From JAQIBY01 sp963676165 (GTDB lineage Bacteria > Bacteroidota > Bacteroidia > Bacteroidales > ML635J-15): a stretch of DNA of 64,000 nucleotides. Positions 26,737 through 35,434 of the stretch are shown here, piece by piece (position 1 is the first letter of the stretch; the number at the start of each line of letters is the position of its first letter). The translations under genes and the position numbers were made by a program. The notes beneath the pieces are model-generated. The model did no database searches. It saw only the letters and a list, made by a program, of their open reading frames with translations, and was not told the origin of the DNA. The stretch lies in NCBI GenBank assembly GCA_963676165.1, contig OY781043.1:248001-312000 (forward strand). Direction: 5' to 3'.

Positions 26737-27891
26737 TTACTTTATAATTAATCGTTGTTGGGCAATTGGTTTTCCCGCTTTATCCAATACCTGTACCATA
26801 TACCAACCGCTCGCTAATTGATTGCAATCGAACATAAATTGATCTCCACTGACAACAAAATTCTTTTTTTGTTTTCCCGTTGCGTTGATTAAAATAATCT
26901 CAGCAGACTCTTTCGGTAAGTCTGTAACTTTTACCTGATTTTCTGCCGGATTAGGGTATAGTGTTACTGACAATAAATTTTGCATTGCAACACTGTTTTC
27001 TCCGTTATAGTGGAATTTTAAGTTTGTAATAATTTGGTGCTCAACATCACATTCTGCTTCAACCAAAGGAAGTTTGAATTCAGGAGTCCACCATTTAAGG
27101 AAAAATGTGGTATCCATTCTTGGTAATTCAACGGGTAATGCATCTCCAACTCCAGGAATATCACTTAGAGGAGCCCAAATCCCAAATGAAGAGGATCTTA
27201 CATGAATATTTACCATTGAATAGCTCTCAACAAATTCTTTAAGACAGTCATGGTTTCCATTATTAACTGATCCTAAATCAATATCAACATTTTGTTCAGA
27301 CAATACATCATGAATTTCTTCAATTTCAATCACAATCCTTACCGAATCAAAATTTTCAGCAAATTGATCATAATATTCTGCTGGAACAATGTTTTGTAAT
27401 GCCTGAGTTGGCATGGTGTAGTCACCTGTTGTTGAGGAGGTGAAGCTGGTTTGAGTGTTGGTTGGGAATTCCATCATTTTTAAAGGAGTATCTCCTGTGA
27501 TTGGAATGTTCATTCCCATGTCAAACATATCTCCGGAAAACCCTAAAGCGACAGCAGCTTCTGTTGAATGTTCAATGAAAATATTCTGATTTTCATCTTG
27601 AAGCATGTGTGTGGCGGTTGGAAAATTTCCGTCAGGATCAAATTCGCCAGGCAATTTATAAATGACAGTGTCAACAAGGTAATCGTCAAACATATCAATT
27701 GTATGAAACTGTATTTGTTCAGTACCAAAGTCACTTACAAAAACAGTGTCTCCGCCTGGATTTTTCACATAAGAAATCATTGGGAATTCATCCCCTGCTT
27801 GTGGATAATGATTGGACTCAAAAGTAACCTGAGCCAAAGAAAATAAAGGAATAACACAAGCAAACAATAAGCTAAGGTTAAGTTTTTTCAT
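26737..27891 (-). CDS. Secreted protein with type IX secretion (type A) sorting domain
   Basis: The 384-residue protein has a signal peptide (ending SLAQ) and a C-terminal T9SS type A domain (about 310-384) with LYPNPAENQVKV, the turn around LINATGKQ, and GWYMVQVLDKAGKPI ending RLIIK. The middle part has no recognisable domain; it contains many acidic and aromatic residues and a predicted beta-rich region. It should be exported across the outer membrane and released or attached to the surface. It is the second gene of a two-gene unit, 4 bp after the small lipoprotein. Confidence 0.85.
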   Translation of the reverse strand: MKKLNLSLLFACVIPLFSLAQVTFESNHYPQAGDEFPMISYVKNPGGDTVFVSDFGTEQIQFHTIDMFDDYLVDTVIYKLPGEFDPDGNFPTATHMLQDENQNIFIEHSTEAAVALGFSGDMFDMGMNIPITGDTPLKMMEFPTNTQTSFTSSTTGDYTMPTQALQNIVPAEYYDQFAENFDSVRIVIEIEEIHDVLSEQNVDIDLGSVNNGNHDCLKEFVESYSMVNIHVRSSSFGIWAPLSDIPGVGDALPVELPRMDTTFFLKWWTPEFKLPLVEAECDVEHQIITNLKFHYNGENSVAMQNLLSVTLYPNPAENQVKVTDLPKESAEIILINATGKQKKNFVVSGDQFMFDCNQLASGWYMVQVLDKAGKPIAQQRLIIK

Positions 27892-27895
27892 GGCT

Positions 27896-28303
27896 TTAGA
27901 AACTTGTTTGTGGAGTAATAATTACTGTTTCTTCGTAAGTTTTATCATTTTCCAAAATTAATACTCCAACGCCACGGCGAGTAGGTGTATTATTATCTCC
28001 CCATTTGGTTACTTCAACACGGTAAATTGCTTCATACATGAACTCTTTTTGAATTTTTCCGTCTTTTTCTGTGTATGATGTGTCGGAAATTTTCTTTGGT
28101 CCATCTGCTAAATATACCATGGTATGCGTACTGTCAGAATCTGCAGCACGAATAATTACCATTGCATTATCAACGGGTTCTCCTTCCTGTGTTTCAACAT
28201 AGATCACTGCTTTAGGAGGGACAGGATCTTTACAACTGCTTACCGCTGTTATAATTAGTGTAAAAACAAACAGTACTAAAATGCTTTGTGTTTTTCTCTT
28301 CAT
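27896..28303 (-). CDS. Small lipoprotein with a carboxypeptidase-regulatory/Ig-like fold
   Basis: The 135-residue protein has a type II signal peptide with lipobox AVSSC. The mature part (about 25-135) is beta-rich with YVETQEGEPVDNAMVII, a pattern seen in carboxypeptidase-regulatory-like or transthyretin-like domains, and repeated Tyr/Thr strands. Function unknown. It is cotranscribed with the T9SS cargo gene and diverges from the PPIase gene. Confidence 0.75.
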   Translation of the reverse strand: MKRKTQSILVLFVFTLIITAVSSCKDPVPPKAVIYVETQEGEPVDNAMVIIRAADSDSTHTMVYLADGPKKISDTSYTEKDGKIQKEFMYEAIYRVEVTKWGDNNTPTRRGVGVLILENDKTYEETVIITPQTSF

Positions 28304-28319
28304 GATCAGGTAAATTGGT

Positions 28320-28327
28320 TACTTTTG
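28320..28327 (+). promoter_or_regulatory. -7 promoter element TACTTTTG for the PPIase gene
   Basis: TAnnTTTG match 50 nt upstream of the lipoprotein ATG at 28378; the in-frame TTG at 28315 lies upstream of it and cannot be used. Confidence 0.5.
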
Positions 28328-28377
28328 TGACTTACAATAATAAGAAAACTTTTGAAAACTTTCAAGCAAATATCAAT

Positions 28378-29259
28378 ATGAAAAAACGATTAATTATTCT
28401 TCCACTCATTCTTTTTGTCGTATCCTGCGCTATTTTCAAGCCCAAAGGTGCAATTGAACAAAAAGTTCTTGTACAAACAAATCAAGGAGATTTTGTTGTC
28501 AAGCTCTATAATGAAACGCCAAAACACAAAGAAAATTTCCTAAAACTAGTGGATTCTACTTATTACGATAGTTTATTGTTTCACAGAGTGATTGATAAAT
28601 TCATGGTTCAAGGTGGAGATCCAGAGTCAAAAGATGCGGGAAGAAATGTGAGATTGGGAAATGGTGGCCCGGGATATACAATAGAAGCTGAAATTATTGA
28701 TGGAATTTATCACAAGCGAGGTGCATTGGCTGCTGCAAGACAAGCGAATGATGTTAATCCTGAAAAACGTTCTTCAGGTTCGCAGTTTTACATTGTCGAA
28801 GGAAATATATGGGATGATCAGACTTTAGATTTGATGATCAAGCGGAGAAATTCTTATGTGATTGCAGAATACATCAATCGATATCTAAAACAGCCAGAAA
28901 ATGAGGAGATTGCAAAGTATGTTGATTCGCTTAGAAGACATCATCTCAACCAGGAGTTTAATGCGCTTTATCTTCAGCTTACTGATCAGGTAATGCCAAA
29001 AATTGAAGCAGATAGCGTTGAATTATTTGATATTTCTGACGAGCAAAAAGAGATTTACAAAACCTTGGGTGGTAGCCCGCATTTGGATGGTGAGTATACT
29101 GTGTTTGGGGAAGTTGTCCTCGGAATGTCAGTGATTGAGAAAATTAGTGATGTGAAAACTGATATCCGAAATCGTCCATTGGAAGATATTATGATTCTTT
29201 CCATGCGAAAAATTACCGAAAAGGAATTTCGTAAAATGGAAAAGCAAGCAGAAGAATAA
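28378..29259 (+). CDS. Peptidylprolyl isomerase, cyclophilin-type, lipoprotein
   Basis: The 293-residue protein starts at ATG 28378 with a type II signal peptide (lipobox FVVSC). The cyclophilin domain starts at about residue 30: QTNQGDFVVKLYNETPKHKENF, then LFHRVIDKFMVQGGDP with the catalytic arginine and the Q/GGD segment, and SSGSQFYIV. An insertion of about 90 residues (about 145-230), mostly helical, splits the domain before GEYTVFGEVVLGM, a layout common in Bacteroidota. It should fold or isomerise envelope proteins in the periplasm. Confidence 0.92.
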   Translation: MKKRLIILPLILFVVSCAIFKPKGAIEQKVLVQTNQGDFVVKLYNETPKHKENFLKLVDSTYYDSLLFHRVIDKFMVQGGDPESKDAGRNVRLGNGGPGYTIEAEIIDGIYHKRGALAAARQANDVNPEKRSSGSQFYIVEGNIWDDQTLDLMIKRRNSYVIAEYINRYLKQPENEEIAKYVDSLRRHHLNQEFNALYLQLTDQVMPKIEADSVELFDISDEQKEIYKTLGGSPHLDGEYTVFGEVVLGMSVIEKISDVKTDIRNRPLEDIMILSMRKITEKEFRKMEKQAEE

Positions 29260-29328
29260 GCATTTATAATTCTGAAGAATTATTTAAAAGCAATGTCACT
29301 ATCATGAAGTGAATTCATCTGAAATTAT

Positions 29329-29336
29329 TAATTTTG
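29329..29336 (+). promoter_or_regulatory. -7 promoter element TAATTTTG for pheS
   Basis: TAnnTTTG match 20 nt before the pheS ATG. Confidence 0.5.
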
Positions 29337-29355
29337 CGACATTAAATAGCAGATT

Positions 29356-30375
29356 ATGTTAGAAAAAGTAAAGGCACTGAAACAGGAAGTACTGGATTTT
29401 TCTCCAGCAAATGAAGAGGAACTTGAAGCATTTCGATTGAAAATGTTATCAAAAAAAGGAGAAATTCCTTCTCTTTTTAAAGCATTTAGAGATGTTCCTG
29501 CAGATCAGAAAAAAGCCTTTGGTCAGGAGATTAATATTCTGAAACAACTGGCAACAGAGAAGTTTGAAAGTTTGAAGGCCTCTTTTGCGAATCAAGGGAA
29601 AGATTATTCTCATCTGGATTTAACCCGTCCGGGATATCCTGATGCTGTTGGTAGCAGACATCCAATTTCTATTGTGCGTCGTGAAATTCTTGATATTTTC
29701 GATCGCTTGGGTTATGTGATTGCTGACGGGCCAGAGATTGAGGACGATGAACATAATTTCGAATTGTTGAATTTCCCTCCTGAACATCCAGCAAGAGACA
29801 TGCAAGACACTTTCTTTATTGAGAAGAATCCTGATGTTTTGTTGAGAACGCATACCTCTTCATCCCAAAGTCATGAAATGCAGGAGATGGAGCCTCCAAT
29901 CCGCAGTATTACTCCTGGACGTGTGTATCGTAACGAAGCGATTTCTGCACGTGCCCATTGTCAATTCCATCAGATTGAAGGTTTGTATGTGGATGAAGGA
30001 GTAAGTTTTGCTGATCTCAAACAAAGCTTGCTTTATTTTGCACAGGAATTTTTTGGAGAAAAAACAAAGATTCGGTTAAGACCATCTTATTTCCCATTCA
30101 CTGAACCATCTGCAGAAATGGATGTGTCATGCTCTCTTTGTGGTGGTAAAGGATGCAATGTCTGCAAACATACAGGCTGGCTAGAAATTTTGGGTTGCGG
30201 AATGGTTGATCCTAATGTCCTCGAAGCTTCAGGTATCGATTCTGAAAAATATTCAGGATTTGCATTTGGAATGGGGATTGAGCGTATCGCCATGTTAAAA
30301 TATGGTATCAATGATTTGCGTTTGTACTTTGAAAATGACAAACGTTTCCTTGAGCAATTTGGACTGGAAATTTAA
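29356..30375 (+). CDS. pheS: Phenylalanyl-tRNA synthetase alpha subunit
   Basis: The 339-residue protein has the N-terminal coiled-coil arm (about 1-85) and the class II catalytic core: motif 1 near HPISIVRREILDIF, motif 2 in RVYRNEAISARAHCQFHQIEG, and motif 3 GFAFGMGIERIAMLKYG. An inserted zinc-ribbon-like stretch (CSLCGGKGCNVC) occurs in many bacteria including Bacteroidota. It charges tRNA-Phe together with PheT, which is not in this window. The gene ends 3 bp from the convergent rsgA stop. Confidence 0.97.
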   Translation: MLEKVKALKQEVLDFSPANEEELEAFRLKMLSKKGEIPSLFKAFRDVPADQKKAFGQEINILKQLATEKFESLKASFANQGKDYSHLDLTRPGYPDAVGSRHPISIVRREILDIFDRLGYVIADGPEIEDDEHNFELLNFPPEHPARDMQDTFFIEKNPDVLLRTHTSSSQSHEMQEMEPPIRSITPGRVYRNEAISARAHCQFHQIEGLYVDEGVSFADLKQSLLYFAQEFFGEKTKIRLRPSYFPFTEPSAEMDVSCSLCGGKGCNVCKHTGWLEILGCGMVDPNVLEASGIDSEKYSGFAFGMGIERIAMLKYGINDLRLYFENDKRFLEQFGLEI

Positions 30376-30377
30376 AT

Positions 30378-31319
30378 TTAATAATCAACTTCCCGGTGTT
30401 TTGTTCCCTTATCTTCATATAAATTAAGATAGGAAAAGTAGCGTGACGGACTTAAATCTCCGTTTTCTACTGCTTCAATTACAGCACAACCAGGTTCGTT
30501 AATGTGCTGGCAATTATAGTATTTGCAGTTTTTCGATGCTTCAAAAATTTCAGGGAAATAGTGATATAATTCTTCTTTTTCTATGTGATTAATTCCGAAA
30601 GCCCGTATACCAGGTGTGTCAATAATGAACCCTCCACTTTCAATGGAATGCATTTCTGCATAACTTGTTGTGTGCTTACCAGTTTGATGATAGTCTGAAA
30701 TATTACCTGTCTTTAAATTGAGTTTAGGATCTGCAAGATTAATAAAACTTGTTTTCCCAGCTCCTGAATGACCTGCAATTACAGATGTCTTGTCTTTCAA
30801 TATGTCGATGGCAAGTGATTGAGCCGATTCATGTATTGCAGATATTGCATGAAAGGCTTTTACAACCTTGGAATAAGTGTATTCCAGTTCATACAGTTCT
30901 TCTATTTCTGCTTTGGTGTACAAGTCTGTTTTGTTAAAAATCAAAACGACTGGAATGCCAAAAGACTCAGCACTGACTAAGAAACGATCAATGAAAACTC
31001 GTGTTGTAACAGGTGACTGTAGGGTTGCCAGTAAAATTGCCTGATCAATATTTGCAGCAATAACATGTGACTTTTTTGATAAGTTGGTGGAGCGACGGAC
31101 AAGATGATTTTTTCGTGGTAAGACTTTGGTGATTTGACCGAGTTGGTCGTCAATTATCTTATACTCTACATTGTCACCAACGGCAACAGGATTTGTGGCT
31201 TTGATGCCTTGTAATCGAAGTTTCCCTCGTAAAACACAGGTAACAAGCGAACGACCGGAAAGTACGTGATACTCCTTTCCGGTCGATTTTGTGACTAATC
31301 CTTTTAATATTTTTTCTAT
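30378..31319 (-). CDS. rsgA: Ribosome small-subunit GTPase RsgA, no canonical start codon
   Basis: The frame encodes a complete RsgA: N-terminal OB fold (ILKGLVTKSTGKEYHVLSG, TNPVAVGDNVEY), then the circularly permuted GTPase with G4 NKTD at 129-132, G1 GHSGAGKTS from 183, G3 DTPG, and the C-terminal zinc site with CKYYNC and PGC. RsgA matures the 30S subunit. Between the in-frame TGA upstream and residue 126 there is no ATG, GTG or TTG. The best start by homology is ATA at 31319-31317 (ATA GAA AAA ATA TTA AAA GGA), which would give 313 residues. This is either an AUA start, an ATG-to-ATA mutation, or a sequence error. It follows trxA by 13 bp on the minus strand. Confidence 0.85.
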   Translation of the reverse strand: MEKILKGLVTKSTGKEYHVLSGRSLVTCVLRGKLRLQGIKATNPVAVGDNVEYKIIDDQLGQITKVLPRKNHLVRRSTNLSKKSHVIAANIDQAILLATLQSPVTTRVFIDRFLVSAESFGIPVVLIFNKTDLYTKAEIEELYELEYTYSKVVKAFHAISAIHESAQSLAIDILKDKTSVIAGHSGAGKTSFINLADPKLNLKTGNISDYHQTGKHTTSYAEMHSIESGGFIIDTPGIRAFGINHIEKEELYHYFPEIFEASKNCKYYNCQHINEPGCAVIEAVENGDLSPSRYFSYLNLYEDKGTKHREVDY

Positions 31320-31332
31320 GGTAGAAGGGGTA

Positions 31333-31650
31333 TTAGATCAGTTTGTCAAGTTTTGCAGTCAATGTAGATTTTGGAACTGCACCTACTTGTTTGTCAACTA
31401 ATTCACCACCTTTAATGTAAAGCACTGTAGGAATGTTACGTACACCGTATTTAGCTGCAATATCAGGACTAGCATCAACATCAACTTTACCAATAATAGC
31501 TTTACCCTCATATTCTTCACCCATTTCTTTTACAATAGGAGTAAGCATACGACATGGTCCGCACCATTCAGCCCAAAGGTCAATTAATACTGGCTTGTCT
31601 GATTTCATTACAAGCTCTTCAAAGTTTGCAGAGGTAATTTCATGTACCAT
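31333..31650 (-). CDS. trxA: Thioredoxin
   Basis: The 105-residue protein has the redox site WCGPC in LIDLWAEWCGPCRMLTPIV, the cis-Pro segment RNIPTVLYI and no signal peptide, so it is the cytoplasmic thioredoxin. It supplies electrons to enzymes such as ribonucleotide reductase and the Bcp peroxiredoxin encoded at 10.4 kb. It lies between dnaE (37 bp upstream) and rsgA (13 bp downstream) on the same strand. Confidence 0.96.
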   Translation of the reverse strand: MVHEITSANFEELVMKSDKPVLIDLWAEWCGPCRMLTPIVKEMGEEYEGKAIIGKVDVDASPDIAAKYGVRNIPTVLYIKGGELVDKQVGAVPKSTLTAKLDKLI

Positions 31651-31687
31651 AATGTTATTCTTAAAAATTTGCGACTAAAATAATTAA

Positions 31688-34600
31688 TTACTTTAATGAA
31701 AACGAATGGATGACAGGGTTATTTTCAACAAAGTCAACCAATTCATCTGTTAATTTTACACGATATTTGCGTGATAGCATATCAACACGCGTCTTATTAA
31801 CAGGATTATAGAGTGAAATGTTCAGACTTACCTGTCCAGATTCTTTGCTAATGACATGAATGAGATCTTTTGTAAATTTATTATCAATGCTTGTGGATAG
31901 TAATTTAAGATGTAAACTCTTGAAATATGTGTCTTTCAGCGTTGACAGTTCCATGATTTCTTTCACCTTTAAATTGTATTGCTGGCGTTGTTCCCAAAAT
32001 TCCATGCGGGCTTTAATTAGCAACAGATAGTCATTTTGGAAATAGTTTTTGAAATTCATATAGTCTGTACTGAATAAACGTAAACTGTAGGAATCTGTAT
32101 AATCTTCCAGTGTAATTCCTCCGTACAATTTGTTGTTGGCAGTACGTTTTTCAAATTGATCTGTTACCAAGCCTGCAATGATAAAGTCCTTGTTAACCAA
32201 TGCCTTGCTGTCTTTGTTTAAGTCGGATAATGATATGGTATTTAACTGCTTTAATTCGAAGCTAAATTCATCCAATGGGTGAGCTGTTAAATAGATTCCA
32301 ATATGTTCCTTTTCCTTTTTCATTGCCTGCAGAGCAGACCATTCAGGACAATTTGGAATGGCTGGAGTTTGAACCACAGCATCCAGCATATCTCCAAACA
32401 AGCTGTTTCCTCCAGAGCCTTCCGCTTGTTTCTGATTTCCGTATCGCATCAATGCCTCTAGAAAAGTGCCACCTTGTTCGTCTTCGCAAATAAATTGGTG
32501 TCTTTTTATCCCTTCAAAGCAGTCGAAACCACCTGCAAAAACAAGTGCTTCCATGCTTTTCTTGTTTACCTGAGAAAGAGAAACTCTTGAAATGAAATCA
32601 AAAATATCCTCAAATTTTCCATCGGCTTGTCGCTTAGCAATAATTTCTTTCACAGCATTGCTCCCAACTCCTTTTATGGCATTCATGCCAAATCGGATGT
32701 TATTGTCCTCATCCACAGTAAACTCAGAAAAGCTGTCTTGCACACTTGGACCATAAACTTTCACATCCATACGACGACATTCTTCCATAAAAAGAGAGAT
32801 TTTTTTAATGTCGTTGAGGTTACGACTCATAACCGCAGACATGAATTCTGACGGATAGTTTGCTTTCAGGTAACCTGTAATGTATGCTAAGTTTGCATAA
32901 CAAACAGAGTGCGATTTATTGAATGCATATTGAGCAAATGCTTCCCAGTCTTTCCAGATTTTATTGATCAGGTCTTCAGGGTCTTTTTTTACGGTTTCGC
33001 ACCCTTGTACAAATTCAGGGTTAGCTAAACATCCATCGTGGAATTTAATCTTAAGTTTCGCCATTAGGTCAAATTTCTTTTTCCCCATGGCTTTACGCAA
33101 GGTATCTGATTGACCTCGTGTAAATCCTCCCAAAGCTCTGGATTGAAGCATTACCTGTTCCTGGAATACTGTAATTCCGTAAGTGTCATTCAGGTATTTT
33201 TCCATGATTGGATGATCGTATTTCACTTCCTGTCGTCCGTGCTTACGCTCAATATAATTTGGAATATACTCCATTGGACCCGGACGGTATAAGGCATTCA
33301 TAGCAACTAAGTCATCAAACTTATTTGGCTGAAGTGCTTTGAGATGCTTTTTCATTCCGTCGGATTCAAACTGAAAGATTCCTGTTGTTAATCCATCGGA
33401 AAAGAGACGAAATGTTTTCTCATCATCTTCTGGAATTTCATCCATGTCGATGGTGATGTTTTTTGAATGCTTGATGTTTTCCAATGTGGTTTTGATAATG
33501 GACAAGGTTTTTAAACCCAAGAAGTCCATCTTAAGCAATCCAATTGGCTCAACGTGATCTCCATCGTATTGTGTCACAAGCATTTCGGCATCTTTCATTT
33601 TCATGAGAGGAATGTTCTCTTGCAAGTTGTCCCGCCCAATAAGAATACCGCATGCATGTGTTCCTGTTTGTCTAACTGTTCCTTCAATCTTTTGTGCAAA
33701 ATGCAGCGTTTCTTTGACAAGATCGCTTCCGTTTTCTGCTTCGTCTTTGAGTTCCGGACTCTCCTTAAATGCTTTTTCGAATGTCATTTTGGGTTTCTCA
33801 GGAACTAATTTTGCAAGTCGGTTGGCTTCATTCAAAGGTAATCGCAGAACACGTGCAACATCACGAATGGCAAGTTTGGTTGCCATGGTTCCAAAGGTGC
33901 AAATATGAGCTACCTTTTCTGCTCCATATTTTTCTCGTACATAGTCCAGTACTTTTTCTCGCCCGTCGTCATCAAAATCAATATCAATATCAGGCATAGA
34001 GATACGATCTGGATTTAGAAAACGCTCAAAAAGCAAATCAAACTTAATTGGATCAATATTGGTAATTCCACTGCAATATGCTACTGCCGAACCTGCTGCT
34101 GAACCACGCCCCGGACCTACAATGACTCCTATGTCCTTTGCTTCATTGATGAAATCCTGAGTAATTAAGAAGTAGCCAGGAAAACCCATGGTTTTAATCG
34201 TTTCCAGCTCAAAATCTAGTCTTTCTTTAACTGCCTCTTTGCTTTCAAAATCTTCTCCGTATCTTACTTTTGCTCCCTCATAAACCAGATGTTTTAAATA
34301 GTCTGCTTCAAGTTTGATTCTGAGTACTTTGTCGTAACCTCCCAGGTGTTCAAAACGATCTTCAGTAAATTCATCTTTTAAGTTTTTTTCAGAGTGTTTT
34401 TGCTTGTATTCTTCTTCAGTTCCAAAATCTTCTGGAATTTCAAAGACAGGCATAATTGGATCTGAATTCAATTCGAACTCTTCAACTTTTTCAGCAATCT
34501 CCATGGTATTATCCAAAGCCTCAGGAACATCGGAAAAAAGCGTTTCCATTTCTGCTCTGGATTTTAACCATTCTTGTTTGGTGTAATGCATGCGATTTTC

Positions 34601-35323
34601 TTCGTCGCGGAATTTTCCTGTTACCAAACAAATTAGCAAGTCGTGGGCATCCGCATCGTCTTGCTTTGCAAAGTGAACATCATTGGTTGCAATGACTTTT
34701 ACATTATGTTTTTTCGCTAATTCTAGAATCTTTGCATTGGTTTCAACTTGACGATCATACACATCTTGCTTCATGCGTGGATCATCTGTTTTATGGCGCA
34801 TGATTTCGAGATAAAAATCGTCACCGAAAAGTCGTTTAAACCACTCCACTCGTTCTGATGCTTCCTCATTTCGGTTTTTCATCAAAAGTTGAGGGATTTC
34901 ACCGCCTAAACAAGCTGATGAAACAATCAATCCTTCATTGTATTGTTCAAGCAAATCGTGATCAATACGAGGGCGATAATAAAAACCGTCAGTATTGGCT
35001 TTAGTGACAAGTTTTAAAAGATTTTTATAACCTGTCAAATTTTTAGCAAGTAATATTAAATGATATCCAGAACGATCTTCTTTGTTTTTTTTGTTGTCAA
35101 TCCCATTTCTTGCAACATAAGTTTCACAACCTAAAATTGGTTTTATTCCAGCTTTTTTACAATGATTATAAAACTCTTTAACGCCAAACATGACACCATG
35201 ATCAGTTAAGGCAAGTGCTGTCATGCCGTCTTTTTTCGCAATATCTATCAGATGTTTGGTTTTCGCTAAACCATCTAAAACAGAAAACTCTGAGTGAACA
35301 TGCAGGTGTGTGAAATTTTTCAT
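31688..35323 (-). CDS. dnaE: DNA polymerase III alpha subunit
   Basis: The 1,211-residue protein starts at ATG 35323 (MKNFTHLHVHSEFSVLDG); a TTG at 35341 is also in frame but less likely. It has the N-terminal PHP domain with HLHVH, the type III polymerase core with the catalytic MPDIDIDFDDDGREKV (about residue 440), the thumb/fingers with YRPGPMEYIPN and the helix-hairpin-helix region, then an OB fold (about 1000-1090). This is replicative DnaE1. Downstream are trxA and rsgA, with which it may be cotranscribed. Confidence 0.97.
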   Translation of the reverse strand: MKNFTHLHVHSEFSVLDGLAKTKHLIDIAKKDGMTALALTDHGVMFGVKEFYNHCKKAGIKPILGCETYVARNGIDNKKNKEDRSGYHLILLAKNLTGYKNLLKLVTKANTDGFYYRPRIDHDLLEQYNEGLIVSSACLGGEIPQLLMKNRNEEASERVEWFKRLFGDDFYLEIMRHKTDDPRMKQDVYDRQVETNAKILELAKKHNVKVIATNDVHFAKQDDADAHDLLICLVTGKFRDEENRMHYTKQEWLKSRAEMETLFSDVPEALDNTMEIAEKVEEFELNSDPIMPVFEIPEDFGTEEEYKQKHSEKNLKDEFTEDRFEHLGGYDKVLRIKLEADYLKHLVYEGAKVRYGEDFESKEAVKERLDFELETIKTMGFPGYFLITQDFINEAKDIGVIVGPGRGSAAGSAVAYCSGITNIDPIKFDLLFERFLNPDRISMPDIDIDFDDDGREKVLDYVREKYGAEKVAHICTFGTMATKLAIRDVARVLRLPLNEANRLAKLVPEKPKMTFEKAFKESPELKDEAENGSDLVKETLHFAQKIEGTVRQTGTHACGILIGRDNLQENIPLMKMKDAEMLVTQYDGDHVEPIGLLKMDFLGLKTLSIIKTTLENIKHSKNITIDMDEIPEDDEKTFRLFSDGLTTGIFQFESDGMKKHLKALQPNKFDDLVAMNALYRPGPMEYIPNYIERKHGRQEVKYDHPIMEKYLNDTYGITVFQEQVMLQSRALGGFTRGQSDTLRKAMGKKKFDLMAKLKIKFHDGCLANPEFVQGCETVKKDPEDLINKIWKDWEAFAQYAFNKSHSVCYANLAYITGYLKANYPSEFMSAVMSRNLNDIKKISLFMEECRRMDVKVYGPSVQDSFSEFTVDEDNNIRFGMNAIKGVGSNAVKEIIAKRQADGKFEDIFDFISRVSLSQVNKKSMEALVFAGGFDCFEGIKRHQFICEDEQGGTFLEALMRYGNQKQAEGSGGNSLFGDMLDAVVQTPAIPNCPEWSALQAMKKEKEHIGIYLTAHPLDEFSFELKQLNTISLSDLNKDSKALVNKDFIIAGLVTDQFEKRTANNKLYGGITLEDYTDSYSLRLFSTDYMNFKNYFQNDYLLLIKARMEFWEQRQQYNLKVKEIMELSTLKDTYFKSLHLKLLSTSIDNKFTKDLIHVISKESGQVSLNISLYNPVNKTRVDMLSRKYRVKLTDELVDFVENNPVIHSFSLK

Positions 35324-35434
35324 AATTATTAAATTGTTCAATGAATGAAATGAGAATTTTAAAAATACAGATTAACTTGCGTAATATTCGAAGAAAATAA
35401 TGTTTTTTATTAAGAATTTTCAACAATTTAGACT

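Noticed and set aside
30378..30944. rsgA as a truncated 188-residue gene starting at TTG
   Set aside because: That TTG lies inside the GTPase domain next to NKTD; the upstream in-frame sequence encodes the full OB fold, so the gene is longer.
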